A stretch of 64,000 nucleotides of DNA from Oscillibacter valericigenes (GTDB lineage Bacteria > Bacillota > Clostridia > Oscillospirales > Oscillospiraceae): the NCBI RefSeq assembly GCF_021531315.1, contig NZ_JAFBIQ010000004.1:62001-126000 (forward strand), written 5' to 3'. Below the pieces are notes generated by a model, which did no database searches, was not told the origin of the DNA, and saw only the letters and a program-made list of their open reading frames with translations. Below are positions 43,172 through 51,648 of the stretch, one piece after another. The position numbers were made by a program, and so were the translations under genes. Numbering within the stretch: the stretch's first letter is position 1; each line of letters begins with the position of its first letter.

Positions 43172-44596
43172 TTAGCCGAACAGCGCCATCAGGACGCCGG
43201 CGGCAATCGCAGAGCCGATAACGCCGGCCACATTCGGGCCCATGGCGTGCATCAGCAGGAAGTTCGCGGGATTCTCCTTCTGGCCCACGACCTGAGAGAC
43301 ACGCGCCGCCATCGGGACGGCAGAAACGCCGGCGGAACCGATCAGCGGGTTGATCTTCTCCTTCAGGAAGAGGTTCATGAGCTTGGCAAGCAGCACACCG
43401 CCTGCGGTACCGAAGCCGAAGGCCACGACACCCATGCACATGATCTCGATGGTCTGGAGAGACAGGAAGGTGGTGGCAGTCGCCGTCGCGCCGACGGTGA
43501 AGCCGAGGAAGATGGTGACGATGTTCATCAGCTCGTTGCCGGCGGTCTTGGTCAGACGCTCAACCACACCGGACTCCTTGAAGAGGTTGCCGAGCATGAG
43601 GCAGGCGATCAGAGGAGCGGCAGAGGGAACGAGCAGCGCCACGAACACGGTGATCATGATGGGGAAGATGATCTTTTCCTTCTGCGAAACCTGACGCAGC
43701 GGCTTCATCACGATCTGACGCTCCGCCTTGGTGGTCAGCGCCTTCATAATGGGCGGCTGGATGACCGGAACGAGCGCCATGTAGGAATACGCGGCAACGG
43801 CGATGGGGCCGAGCAGATGGGGAGCAAGACGGGTGGTGACAAAGATCGCCGTCGGGCCGTCCGCGCCGCCGATGATACCGATGGAGGAGGACTCCTGCGA
43901 GGTGAAGCCGAGGAGCTGGGTGCCAACATAAGTCATGAAGATACCGAGCTGGGCGGCAGCGCCGAGCAGCAGGCTCTTGGGGTTGGCGATCAGGGGGCCG
44001 AAGTCGGTCATGGAGCCGACGCCCATGAAGATCAGGCAGGGGTAGATGCCCAGCTTGACGCCGAGGTAGAGCACGTCGAGCAGACCGAGCGTGACGCTCG
44101 GGCCGGCGATGGTCATGCCATACATCGCGGCAGCCTGTTCCGCCTGCGCGACCGCCTGCACCTGCGCGGCAAACTCGCTCATCGGCTCAGCGGCCGCAGC
44201 CATGATCTCGCTGGCGACCTGCTGGATGGTATCCGCACCGAAAGCCTCCTGCGCGCTGGCAAGCAGCTGCGGGAAGTAGGGCTTGAGCACGACATCCGAA
44301 ACGCCGGACTCGCTCATTTCCGCAAGGAAGCTTGCGGTAACGGGGTTACCGCCGAACAGATCCCAATGGACATGGCCGCCGGCGAAGAAAATCTCATGGA
44401 ACATATCCGCGCCGGGCAGGTTGGTACACAGCATACCGAAGGAGATGGGCAGGAGCAGCAGCGGCTCAAAGCCCTTCACGATGGCCAGATACATGAGAAT
44501 AAAGGAAATGGCGATCATAATGAGGCTCTTCACATTATCGCCCTGGCCAAACATATAGAAGCCGGTCTGCTGCATGAAATTGATAATAGCAGGCAT
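43172..44596 (-). CDS. gcdB: Glutaconyl-CoA decarboxylase beta subunit, Na+-translocating
   Basis: 474 residues, about ten membrane helices. Motifs of the OadB/MmdB/GcdB carboxybiotin decarboxylases: FGMLCTNLPG, MGVGSMTDFGPLIANP, SIGIIGGADGPTAIF (ion-binding Asp), SPMIMTV-type segment FPIMITVFVALLVPSAAPLI, and NLFKESGVVERLTKTAGNELMN. An extra soluble stretch of about 60 residues (about 100-165) between helices is longer than in OadB. It removes CO2 from carboxybiotin and uses the energy to export Na+. Last gene of the gcdDCB unit. Confidence 0.95.
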   Translation of the reverse strand: MPAIINFMQQTGFYMFGQGDNVKSLIMIAISFILMYLAIVKGFEPLLLLPISFGMLCTNLPGADMFHEIFFAGGHVHWDLFGGNPVTASFLAEMSESGVSDVVLKPYFPQLLASAQEAFGADTIQQVASEIMAAAAEPMSEFAAQVQAVAQAEQAAAMYGMTIAGPSVTLGLLDVLYLGVKLGIYPCLIFMGVGSMTDFGPLIANPKSLLLGAAAQLGIFMTYVGTQLLGFTSQESSSIGIIGGADGPTAIFVTTRLAPHLLGPIAVAAYSYMALVPVIQPPIMKALTTKAERQIVMKPLRQVSQKEKIIFPIMITVFVALLVPSAAPLIACLMLGNLFKESGVVERLTKTAGNELMNIVTIFLGFTVGATATATTFLSLQTIEIMCMGVVAFGFGTAGGVLLAKLMNLFLKEKINPLIGSAGVSAVPMAARVSQVVGQKENPANFLLMHAMGPNVAGVIGSAIAAGVLMALFG

Positions 44597-44646
44597 TTAT
44601 TTCTGGTTTCCTTTCACAGTTTATTTCAAGGATGCGCGGGGATCTC

Positions 44647-45066
44647 TCAGCCGATGACGCACAGAACGTCGCCGGGGTTGACCGCAGCGCCCTTGGAGAC
44701 TGCGACGGAGGAAACAACGCCGTCCACGCCGGCGAAGATCTCGTTCTCCATCTTCATGGCCTCAAGGACAAACAGAACATCGCTGGCCTTAACAGACTGG
44801 CCGGCAGCGACCTTGACATCGAGAATGGTGCCGGGCATGGGGCTGGTGACGGTGTTGGCGCCGGCAGGAGCGGCAGCCGCGGGAGCAGCAGCCTTGGGGG
44901 CCGCGGCGGGAGCGGGAGCAGCGGCGGGAGCAGGAGCGGCAGCGCGCGCGACGGGAGCGGCAGCGGTGCGGGCAACGGGAGCGGAGGCCATGCGGCCGCC
45001 GCCGGCGGACTCGACGGTAACTTCGTAGGCGGTGCCGTTAACGGTGACAGTGTACTGCTTAGTCAT
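44647..45066 (-). CDS. gcdC: Biotin carrier subunit of glutaconyl-CoA decarboxylase
   Basis: 139 residues: an N-terminal segment ([16 protein letters not shown]), an Ala/Pro-rich flexible linker (about 27-68) and a C-terminal biotinyl domain with the lysine in EAMKMENE and SPMPGTI. The linker lets the biotin arm swing between the carboxyltransferase GcdA and the membrane pump GcdB. 50 bases before gcdB, 24 bases after gcdD. GGAGAG precedes the ATG. Confidence 0.95.
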   Translation of the reverse strand: MTKQYTVTVNGTAYEVTVESAGGGRMASAPVARTAAAPVARAAAPAPAAAPAPAAAPKAAAPAAAAPAGANTVTSPMPGTILDVKVAAGQSVKASDVLFVLEAMKMENEIFAGVDGVVSSVAVSKGAAVNPGDVLCVIG

Positions 45067-45090
45067 AATGTTTTCTCTCCTAAAATTAAA

Positions 45091-45363
45091 TTAGATTTTG
45101 TTGATGCTGGTGATCTGCATATGGGAGGCGCTGGGGCCGAGGTCCTCGGTCACCGCCGCGATCACGGCGGCAAGGATCTCCTGCTCCTTGGCGGTGTTGA
45201 CCGCGGGAGCAGCGGGAGCGGCAGCCACGGGGGCCGCAGCCGGGGCGGGCTTGGACTTGCTCTTGAGGACCGAACCCATGACCGTCGTGAGGACGATGAT
45301 GCAGATCAGACCGAAGAACACCGTACCGATGCCCATGAGGGTGACGAAAAGCGGGCTGTACAT
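45091..45363 (-). CDS. gcdD: Small membrane subunit of the Na+-pumping decarboxylase (GcdD/OadG-like)
   Basis: 90 residues. One N-terminal membrane helix (LFVTLMGIGTVFFGLICIIVLTT), an Ala/Pro linker and a C-terminal conserved segment (EQEILAAVIAAVTEDLG then MQITSINKI), as in OadG, MmdD and GcdD. It holds the membrane and soluble subunits together. First gene of the gcdDCB unit, 31 bases after a consensus-like promoter. Confidence 0.9.
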   Translation of the reverse strand: MYSPLFVTLMGIGTVFFGLICIIVLTTVMGSVLKSKSKPAPAAAPVAAAPAAPAVNTAKEQEILAAVIAAVTEDLGPSASHMQITSINKI

Positions 45364-45393
45364 AGATTCTCCTTATCCCTTTCGTTAGTGTGG

Positions 45394-45422
45394 ATTATAA
45401 GCAAATCGCTGCCGGATTGCAA
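45394..45422 (-). promoter_or_regulatory. Promoter of gcdDCB
   Basis: Minus strand: TTGCAA (45422-45417), 17-base spacer, TATAAT (45399-45394). A G+C-rich inverted repeat (GGGGAGAG...CTCTCCCC, about 45466-45497) lies between it and hgdB and may end the upstream operon. Confidence 0.72.
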
Positions 45423-45510
45423 CAGCGGTCCTGCAATTTTTACGCCGTCTGAACGGACGATCCGGCGCGGGGAGAGCTTCTCCCTCTCTCCCCGTCGCCG
45501 TCGGGATATT

Positions 45511-46656
45511 TTACTGAACGGACAGAACGTCAGCGAAGGCCTGAATGGCGGTCGCGGCCTGGCCGAAGTCGCGCATCTGCTGGTCAACACCGAGCTTGAT
45601 GAAGGGGATGCCGGCAGCGTCGAGCGCGCGCTTGAGGTAGGGGAACTCCATCTCCTCGGGGTCGCAGAACTGCTGCATGAAGAGCACGAGGCCCTGCGCG
45701 CCGGACTCCTTGACAAGGTTCGCCACGAACTCACCGCGGCGGTTCTTGCTCGACTGCGGATCGTAGAGCAGTATGTCATAATCGGTGTTGGTGAACTGCT
45801 CGACGAGCGCCATCATCGGGTCGCCCTCCTCGCTCGCGTCGGTGCGGAAGGCGCGGGACTCATGCGCCACGTCGTCGGCGGCGATGGCAACGTTGTTGTC
45901 CTTGAAGACCTTGAGCAGCACGGGGTTATCGCAGATGATGCCGGAGGTAACGACCTTCACGCCGTTCCACTTGGCGGCGGGCAGCGCCTTGAGCTCGGCA
46001 TTGAGGGCTTCGAGCTTCTCGGTGTACTCAGCCTTGTCCATGAACCACGCGGCCTTGAGAACGGCCGAGCGCATGATCGGGTCGATGACGTCGCAGTGCT
46101 CGCTCGCGAGCTTGACAAATTCGCGGCGGGCGGCGCGGGACTTGTTGTAGACCTTGATGGCCTTGGCAATGTCCTCGCTCTTGATCTCGTGGCCGGCGAT
46201 CTTCTCCAGCTCGCCCTTGACATGGTCATACTGATCCATGCAGAACTGCTTGCCGAAGTCGGCGAAGCGGTTCTGGGGATGGGCGAGGAAGATGCAGGGC
46301 AGCTTCTCGCTCATGGCGACGCGGATGTTCTGGCTCATGGGGCGCAGCGTATCACAGATGGTCGGGGTGATGACGCCGTCGAGCAGGTCCATCGTGCCGT
46401 CGAGCAGCATCTCGAGGTCGAGCTGGGCGATGGTGCAGTAGAAGGTCGCGCAGTATTCCTTGGCGCGCTGAATGGTCTTGCTGTTGCTGCCCCACATACC
46501 GAACGGCATCATGCCGGCGGCGTAGACCAGCTCCTCGGGAGCATAGTAGGGCATCACGCCGATGCACTTCTTGCCGGCGTCCTTATAGGCCTTGAGCTGG
46601 CCCTTGGGGTTCGCGGCGACGGCGGAAAATTCTTTTACGATCGTTTCGATACTCAT
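45511..46656 (-). CDS. hgdB: (R)-2-hydroxyglutaryl-CoA dehydratase subunit beta
   Basis: 381 residues, close to the 379 of Acidaminococcus HgdB. With HgdA it forms component D, which dehydrates 2-hydroxyglutaryl-CoA to glutaconyl-CoA by a ketyl-radical mechanism after one-electron activation. GVMPYYAPEELVYAAGMMPFGMW and VVTSGIICDNPVLLKVFKDNN are typical HgdB/FldC segments; FCDPEEMEFPYLKRAL near the end supplies a conserved Cys. 15 bases after hgdA; last gene of the gct-gcdA-hgd operon. Cytoplasmic and oxygen sensitive. Confidence 0.94.
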   Translation of the reverse strand: MSIETIVKEFSAVAANPKGQLKAYKDAGKKCIGVMPYYAPEELVYAAGMMPFGMWGSNSKTIQRAKEYCATFYCTIAQLDLEMLLDGTMDLLDGVITPTICDTLRPMSQNIRVAMSEKLPCIFLAHPQNRFADFGKQFCMDQYDHVKGELEKIAGHEIKSEDIAKAIKVYNKSRAARREFVKLASEHCDVIDPIMRSAVLKAAWFMDKAEYTEKLEALNAELKALPAAKWNGVKVVTSGIICDNPVLLKVFKDNNVAIAADDVAHESRAFRTDASEEGDPMMALVEQFTNTDYDILLYDPQSSKNRRGEFVANLVKESGAQGLVLFMQQFCDPEEMEFPYLKRALDAAGIPFIKLGVDQQMRDFGQAATAIQAFADVLSVQ

Positions 46657-46671
46657 TTTCTCACGCCCTCC

Positions 46672-48117
46672 TTAGTCTTTCTTGTTGGCGTCCATCGCTT
46701 CGACGAGGCCCTGCACACGGGTGGTGTACTGCGCTTCATTGAAGTTGCGCGGGTCGGCCTGGTCGCCATCGAAGCCGGCGCACGGCACGCCGAGGTCCTT
46801 GGTGAAGCGGCGCTGCATCTCGGCCATATAGCCGCTCCAGGGCTTGCAGGAGCGGTTGTAGTGAACGAGCACGCCGTCGACCTTGTTGTCGCGGCAGATG
46901 CCCTCACGCCAGGCAACGCCCTGCTCGATGCAGACGCTGTTGGGGGCCTTGTAGTAGGCGCGGGCCATCTCGTCCATGTTGTTGTAGACGAAGCCGAAGG
47001 CGGGCGCGTACACAACGGCGGTGACATTCACGCCGTTTTCCTTGAGGGGCTTGAAGAGGTTCGGGAGCTTCGGCCAGCAGGGAATGCCCTCGAACATGAC
47101 GCGGTACTTCTCGGGGAAGGGCAGCGTGGAGGTACCCTCCTTGATGTTCTGCTCAAGGTCGTGCGCGAGCAGATCGAAGGCATCGGCGGCGGCCTCCTTG
47201 CCGCGGGCGGTGACGACGTCGGCCATGTGGTTGAAGAGGTCGAAGCCGCTCATCGGGGCGGGCTTGTACTGCAGGTAGTCGCAGACCTTCAGCCAGTTCT
47301 GAGCGGTGCGGTTCGCATGCTTGCAGGCAAGCTCGAACTTCTCCTCGTCGAACTTCTTGCCGGTCAGCTCCTCGAGCTGATGGATGGCGGCGTCAAACTG
47401 GGCGCGGACATACTTCACCGCAGAATCGCTGACCTCGATGGTGTTGTTGTAGGGAATATCGACCATGATGAGCGGAATGTTGCACATACGGGCGATGTTC
47501 TCGTACCACTTGGTCATGCAGTTGCAGATGTTGTTGCAGCACAGCACGAAGTCGGGCTGGGGAATACGCATCTGCTTGTAGGGCTTGATGGCCTCGCGGC
47601 GGAAATTCTTGTAGGCGATCTCCTTCTCGGTGGTCTCGGGCAGTGCCTCGATCTCGTGAATATCGTCCAGCACGGTGTAGGGCACCTGCGTCTTGGGGTC
47701 CTTCTTGGGCTTGCCGGTCTCGGGGTCGATGACGACATTGCCGTTCTCGTCCTTGAGGGGCTTGCCGCTCTTGGGATCGATGATGAACTCAAGCGTCTCG
47801 GGGTCAAACTTACGGCTGGCGCGCTTGCCGGCGGCATAAGCGAGGGAGATGCGGGCGTAGCCGCAAATATCGTTGTCGAAGCCGAGATCCTCGGCGGCCT
47901 GGCACATGATCTCGCCGTCGCGCTGGGCGGCGATGCCGGCGGCCTGATTTTCGGGATACATCACATTGAGGTCAAAGGCCTCTGCCAGCTCGCAGGGGAA
48001 CTTGGAGCTGGACCAGCCGACGAGCTTGCCCTGCTTTTTTGCCTCGCGGGCGTCGGCGTACACGTCGTCGACGACCTTGCGCAGCGCGAGGACGCCGGGA
48101 CTGACCTGTTTAGCCAT
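46672..48117 (-). CDS. hgdA: (R)-2-hydroxyglutaryl-CoA dehydratase subunit alpha
   Basis: 481 residues (477 in Acidaminococcus). WSSSKFPCELAEAFDLNVMYPENQAAG, PDFVLCCNNICNCMTKWYENIA and LVHYNRSCKPWSGYMAEMQRR carry cysteines that can ligate the [4Fe-4S] cluster. A charged segment (about residues 108-150) repeats DPxxGKPxKD-type units, probably a surface loop. It receives the electron from HgdC and passes it to the substrate. Between hgdC (51-base gap) and hgdB. Confidence 0.94.
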   Translation of the reverse strand: MAKQVSPGVLALRKVVDDVYADAREAKKQGKLVGWSSSKFPCELAEAFDLNVMYPENQAAGIAAQRDGEIMCQAAEDLGFDNDICGYARISLAYAAGKRASRKFDPETLEFIIDPKSGKPLKDENGNVVIDPETGKPKKDPKTQVPYTVLDDIHEIEALPETTEKEIAYKNFRREAIKPYKQMRIPQPDFVLCCNNICNCMTKWYENIARMCNIPLIMVDIPYNNTIEVSDSAVKYVRAQFDAAIHQLEELTGKKFDEEKFELACKHANRTAQNWLKVCDYLQYKPAPMSGFDLFNHMADVVTARGKEAAADAFDLLAHDLEQNIKEGTSTLPFPEKYRVMFEGIPCWPKLPNLFKPLKENGVNVTAVVYAPAFGFVYNNMDEMARAYYKAPNSVCIEQGVAWREGICRDNKVDGVLVHYNRSCKPWSGYMAEMQRRFTKDLGVPCAGFDGDQADPRNFNEAQYTTRVQGLVEAMDANKKD

Positions 48118-48168
48118 TTTTTGATTCCTCCTATTTTTCTTGTTCTTATTCTCGGAAAATTTTACAGC

Positions 48169-48960
48169 TCACTGCTGCTTTTTGAGTGCCTTCTGATAGG
48201 CAAAGAGCGATGCGCCGAGAGCGCCGTTGTACTGCGTGAGGGGGGAGGTGAAGATCTCATGCTGAAGCTGATCCACCAGCGCCTTGACGATGCCGTGGTT
48301 CTGTGCCACGCCGCCGGTCATCACCACGCGGTCGCGCACGCCCACACGGTTGCACAGTCCGCTCACGCGGCCGGCCACCGAGCGGTGGATGCCGGCGATG
48401 ATGTCACACTTGTCCGTGCCGACAGCGAGCTGCGAGATGACCTCGCTCTCGGCAAAGACCGTGCAGGTCGAGCTGATGCCGATCTCCTTGGTCGACTTGT
48501 CACCGAGATCGCCGAGGTCCTCGACCCTCACCTCCAGCACGCGGGCCATGACGTCGAGGAAGCGCCCCGTACCGGCGGCGCACTTGTCGTTCATGACGAA
48601 ATTCTTCATCATGCCGTTCTCGATCTCGATGACCTTCACATCCTGTCCGCCAATATCAATGACCGTGCGGACGTCGGGGAAGAGATAGGTCGCGCCCTTG
48701 GCGTGGCAGCTCAGCTCGCTCATCTGCATATCGGCAAGACCGTCGAGCGAATTGCGCCCGTAGCCCGTGGCGAGGACGAAATCCATCTGCTCGCGCGACA
48801 TCTTGGCGTTCTCCAGCACCTCCGCGATGGCGCGGGCGGGGCCGGAGGTCCCTGTGCCGACGGCGACAAGGGACTTGGCGACGATATCCTTACCGTCCTT
48901 CATGATCACGCATTTCGACGCGGTGGAGCCCACGTCGATGCCCATGGTGTAAATGCTCAT
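48169..48960 (-). CDS. hgdC: Activator of 2-hydroxyglutaryl-CoA dehydratase (component A)
   Basis: 263 residues, ASKHA ATPase fold. Phosphate loop MGIDVGSTASKCVIM, second loop VIDIGGQDVKVIEI, and adenosine site VVMTGGVAQNHGIV. Cys127 (NDKCAAGTGRF) and Cys166 (ISSTCTVFAE) match the positions that hold the bridging [4Fe-4S] cluster of the Acidaminococcus homodimer. ATP hydrolysis drives a low-potential electron onto component D. 57 bases after gcdA. Confidence 0.96.
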   Translation of the reverse strand: MSIYTMGIDVGSTASKCVIMKDGKDIVAKSLVAVGTGTSGPARAIAEVLENAKMSREQMDFVLATGYGRNSLDGLADMQMSELSCHAKGATYLFPDVRTVIDIGGQDVKVIEIENGMMKNFVMNDKCAAGTGRFLDVMARVLEVRVEDLGDLGDKSTKEIGISSTCTVFAESEVISQLAVGTDKCDIIAGIHRSVAGRVSGLCNRVGVRDRVVMTGGVAQNHGIVKALVDQLQHEIFTSPLTQYNGALGASLFAYQKALKKQQ

Positions 48961-49017
48961 AGCTGCTTAAAACTCCATTGCTCCTGCGCGCGGCATAAGC
49001 CGCGCGCAGGCTGTATT

Positions 49018-50787
49018 TTACTGCTGGTTGAGGTTGTCGTAGTCGCGGATCACGCGCGGGAGCAGCATCTGATGGAACGGGCAGATGCTCTCGGGGTTCT
49101 GATAGCAGGCATTGGCGAAGGCCTGAACATAAGGACGCATATCGTTCATGTCGACGATCTCGTCCGTCAGGCCCGCCTTGGCGCAGAACTTCGGGCTGGA
49201 CTTGTGGGCGTAATCCTGGATCAGCTCGTTCATCTTGTCGATGGTGGGCTGGAGATCCTTGCCGGCCTTCTCGTCCTTGACGAGGCGGCGGGCATACATC
49301 GCGGCAGCGGCGGTCTCGCCGTGCATGACATAGATCTCGGTGGTGGCGGTGCCGATGGAGAAGGCGTTGGTGTCGTTGCCCTGCGGGCCGCCGAGGACAT
49401 AGTGCGCCGCGGCGGTGCCCTTGCGGAGAGTGATCTCCATCATGGGCAGGTCGCTGGACTGGATGGAATAGATGAGGCTCTGGCCGAGGCCGAGGAGCTC
49501 CGCGCGCTCGGCGTCGTTGCCGACGTCGATGCCGGTGGTGTCCTGGATCCACAGCATCGGAATGCGGTCGCGGGCGCAGAGGGTGACGAACTCGTTCATC
49601 TTGATGAGGCCCTGGCGGTACAGCTTGCCGCCGACGCCCATCGCGGAGCCGTAGGTCGCCATCTTGTACTCGGGATAATTCATCAGCATACCCTGCGCGT
49701 TGGCGACCACGCCGACGAGCAGACCGTCGATCTTGGCAAGGCCGGTGATCATCTCGGGGCCGTAGCCGTGCTTGAACTCCATGAACTCGGAGCCGTCGAG
49801 CAGTCGGGCCATGACGTCGTACATATCATAGCTGCGCTTCTGGTTGAAGGGCACGATGGAGTAGAGGTCGTTCGCGTCGAACAGAGGCTCCTTGGGATCG
49901 TCCACGCGGAAGAACTCAGGATCGTAGGCGGGCAGCATATCCATATACTTGCGGATGCCGCTGAGCACACCCTCCTCGTCGCAGTAGACCTCGCGGAAGA
50001 AGCCGGTCTCATCGTAGTGGATGGAGACGGTGCCGGGGATGTCGGCCTTGAGGTTCTTCTGCGCCTCGATGAGCGCCTCCGCAGCCTCCTTATCGACATA
50101 GCCCTTGGGGTTCATGCCGCCGACGATGCCCGCGCCGCCGACCGCCATGTTGGCGTCCTCATGCGCGATGAGGATGGTGGGGCTGATGGAGTGATAGCCG
50201 CCGCCCGCGGGGTTGGTACCGTAGATGCCGACGATGACGGGAATGCCCATCTGGTTGAGCTCGCTGTTGCGATAGAAGGGCGTGCCGCCGCCGCGGCGGT
50301 TGGGATAGACCTTCTCCTGCTCGTCGAGCTTCACGCCGGAGCAGTTGAGGACGTAGACCAGAGGAATGCGCAGGCGCTTGGCCGTGTCGCTGCCGCGCAG
50401 CAGGGCATCCGCCTGACCGGGAACCCACGCGCCGGCGAGCTTCTTGTTGTCGCTGGCGATGATGACGGCCCACTTGCCGTCGATGCGGCCGAGACCCTTG
50501 ACGATACCGACGCTGCCGTTATCGTTGTCCTCGGGGTTGTAGAGACTGTTGAGCGGGCACCAGGTGCCCTCGTCCACCAGCTCCTCGATGCGCTGCATCG
50601 CGGTCCACTGGCCGGACTCGTTGAGAGACTCGGTGCTGCGGCCGGCTTCCAGCGCGGCCTCGCGGATCTCATGGATCTCCTGCTCTGCTTCCTGGATCTG
50701 CGCCGCGTTCTCTTCATTGAAGCTGGCAATCTCCTTGCCGATGACGGGCATGGTCTGGAAATAAGAGGGCATAGAATATTCGCTCAT
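49018..50787 (-). CDS. gcdA: Glutaconyl-CoA decarboxylase alpha subunit (carboxyltransferase)
   Basis: 589 residues (587 in Acidaminococcus). A tandem crotonase-fold carboxyltransferase that moves CO2 from glutaconyl-CoA to biotin on GcdC, giving crotonyl-CoA. N-terminal half: EELVDEGTWCPLNSLYNPED, GTPFYRNSELNQMGIPVI and GYHSISPTILIAHEDANM. C-terminal half: LVGVVANAQGMLMNYPEYK, IPMLWIQDTTGIDVG and HYVLGGPQGND. It lies in the gct-hgd operon while its membrane partners are in gcdDCB. Confidence 0.95.
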   Translation of the reverse strand: MSEYSMPSYFQTMPVIGKEIASFNEENAAQIQEAEQEIHEIREAALEAGRSTESLNESGQWTAMQRIEELVDEGTWCPLNSLYNPEDNDNGSVGIVKGLGRIDGKWAVIIASDNKKLAGAWVPGQADALLRGSDTAKRLRIPLVYVLNCSGVKLDEQEKVYPNRRGGGTPFYRNSELNQMGIPVIVGIYGTNPAGGGYHSISPTILIAHEDANMAVGGAGIVGGMNPKGYVDKEAAEALIEAQKNLKADIPGTVSIHYDETGFFREVYCDEEGVLSGIRKYMDMLPAYDPEFFRVDDPKEPLFDANDLYSIVPFNQKRSYDMYDVMARLLDGSEFMEFKHGYGPEMITGLAKIDGLLVGVVANAQGMLMNYPEYKMATYGSAMGVGGKLYRQGLIKMNEFVTLCARDRIPMLWIQDTTGIDVGNDAERAELLGLGQSLIYSIQSSDLPMMEITLRKGTAAAHYVLGGPQGNDTNAFSIGTATTEIYVMHGETAAAAMYARRLVKDEKAGKDLQPTIDKMNELIQDYAHKSSPKFCAKAGLTDEIVDMNDMRPYVQAFANACYQNPESICPFHQMLLPRVIRDYDNLNQQ

Positions 50788-50821
50788 GTTCTGTTCTCCT
50801 TCTTATTTAGTGATAACGGGC

Positions 50822-51628
50822 TTACTTTTCCTTGGGGACCTTGATGAAGGCCTGGCCGGGGTCGATCTCCTCGCGGATGAGGCGGATGATCTCGGCGGGC
50901 GGCGCCTCGAACATCTCGGCGCGGGAACAGTCGATCTCAAAGCCGGTGTTCTCCTGAATGATCTCGGGCGTGACGCCGGGGAACATATAGGCGCAGTACA
51001 TACGCTTGGTCTCTTCGTCGAACTTCATGATGCCGAGGTCGGTGACGACCATCTGCGGGCCGCGGTTGCCGGGCAGGCCCGCGCGCTCACGGCCGCCGGG
51101 GCCGTCCATCCAGCCGCAGGAGGTGATGTAGTCGACCTTGTCGATGAAGCGGCGCTTCTGGTGCTGCATCATGATGATGGTGTTGCAGTAGGTGGCGATG
51201 CCGTTCGCGCCGCCGGAGCCGGTGAAGCGCGTGGTGGGCTGGAGATAGTCGCCCTTGCCGAAGATGCAGGTGGAGTTCACGTTGCCGTAGGGGTCGATCT
51301 GCGCGCCGCCGATGAAGGCGACCAGACGATCCTCGTCGTGCAGCCACTCGTTGGCCTCGAAGCCGACAAAGCGGATATTGGGCCACTGCACGGCGCAGTG
51401 CGCCATGAAGCGGTTGTCGCCTACAGAGCGGGGGACCTCAACGGGGTCGCAGTCCATCAGGCCGGACTCGACGATGGGGTGGCAGCTCGGGCAGATCGCA
51501 CGCTTGGCGAGGGATGCGCCGATCAGGGGAAGTCCCGTGCCGACGATGACGATCTGGTTTTCCTTGATGTTCTTTGCAATGGCATAAGCCTGCATTTCCT
51601 GCTTGGTGTACTTCGTATAATCAGACAT
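50822..51628 (-). CDS. gctB: Glutaconate CoA-transferase subunit B
   Basis: 268 residues. The catalytic glutamate is in CHPIVESGLMD at residue 54, the same number as in the Acidaminococcus enzyme; it forms the glutamyl-CoA thioester intermediate. FTGSGGANGIATYCNTIIMM and GPQMVVTDLGIMKFDEETK are further family marks. Loads CoA from acetyl-CoA onto (R)-2-hydroxyglutarate. Forms a heterooctamer with GctA; 20 bases after it. Confidence 0.95.
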   Translation of the reverse strand: MSDYTKYTKQEMQAYAIAKNIKENQIVIVGTGLPLIGASLAKRAICPSCHPIVESGLMDCDPVEVPRSVGDNRFMAHCAVQWPNIRFVGFEANEWLHDEDRLVAFIGGAQIDPYGNVNSTCIFGKGDYLQPTTRFTGSGGANGIATYCNTIIMMQHQKRRFIDKVDYITSCGWMDGPGGRERAGLPGNRGPQMVVTDLGIMKFDEETKRMYCAYMFPGVTPEIIQENTGFEIDCSRAEMFEAPPAEIIRLIREEIDPGQAFIKVPKEK

Positions 51629-51648
51629 TTTTTCGTACCTCCCCTTGC

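Noticed and set aside
44632-50844. A very long open frame (over 2000 codons) on the plus strand opposite gcd/hgd genes
   Set aside because: It is a shadow of G+C-rich codon use in well-recognised genes on the minus strand; its translation is low-complexity His/Ala/Gly/Asp-rich and has no ribosome site or family.
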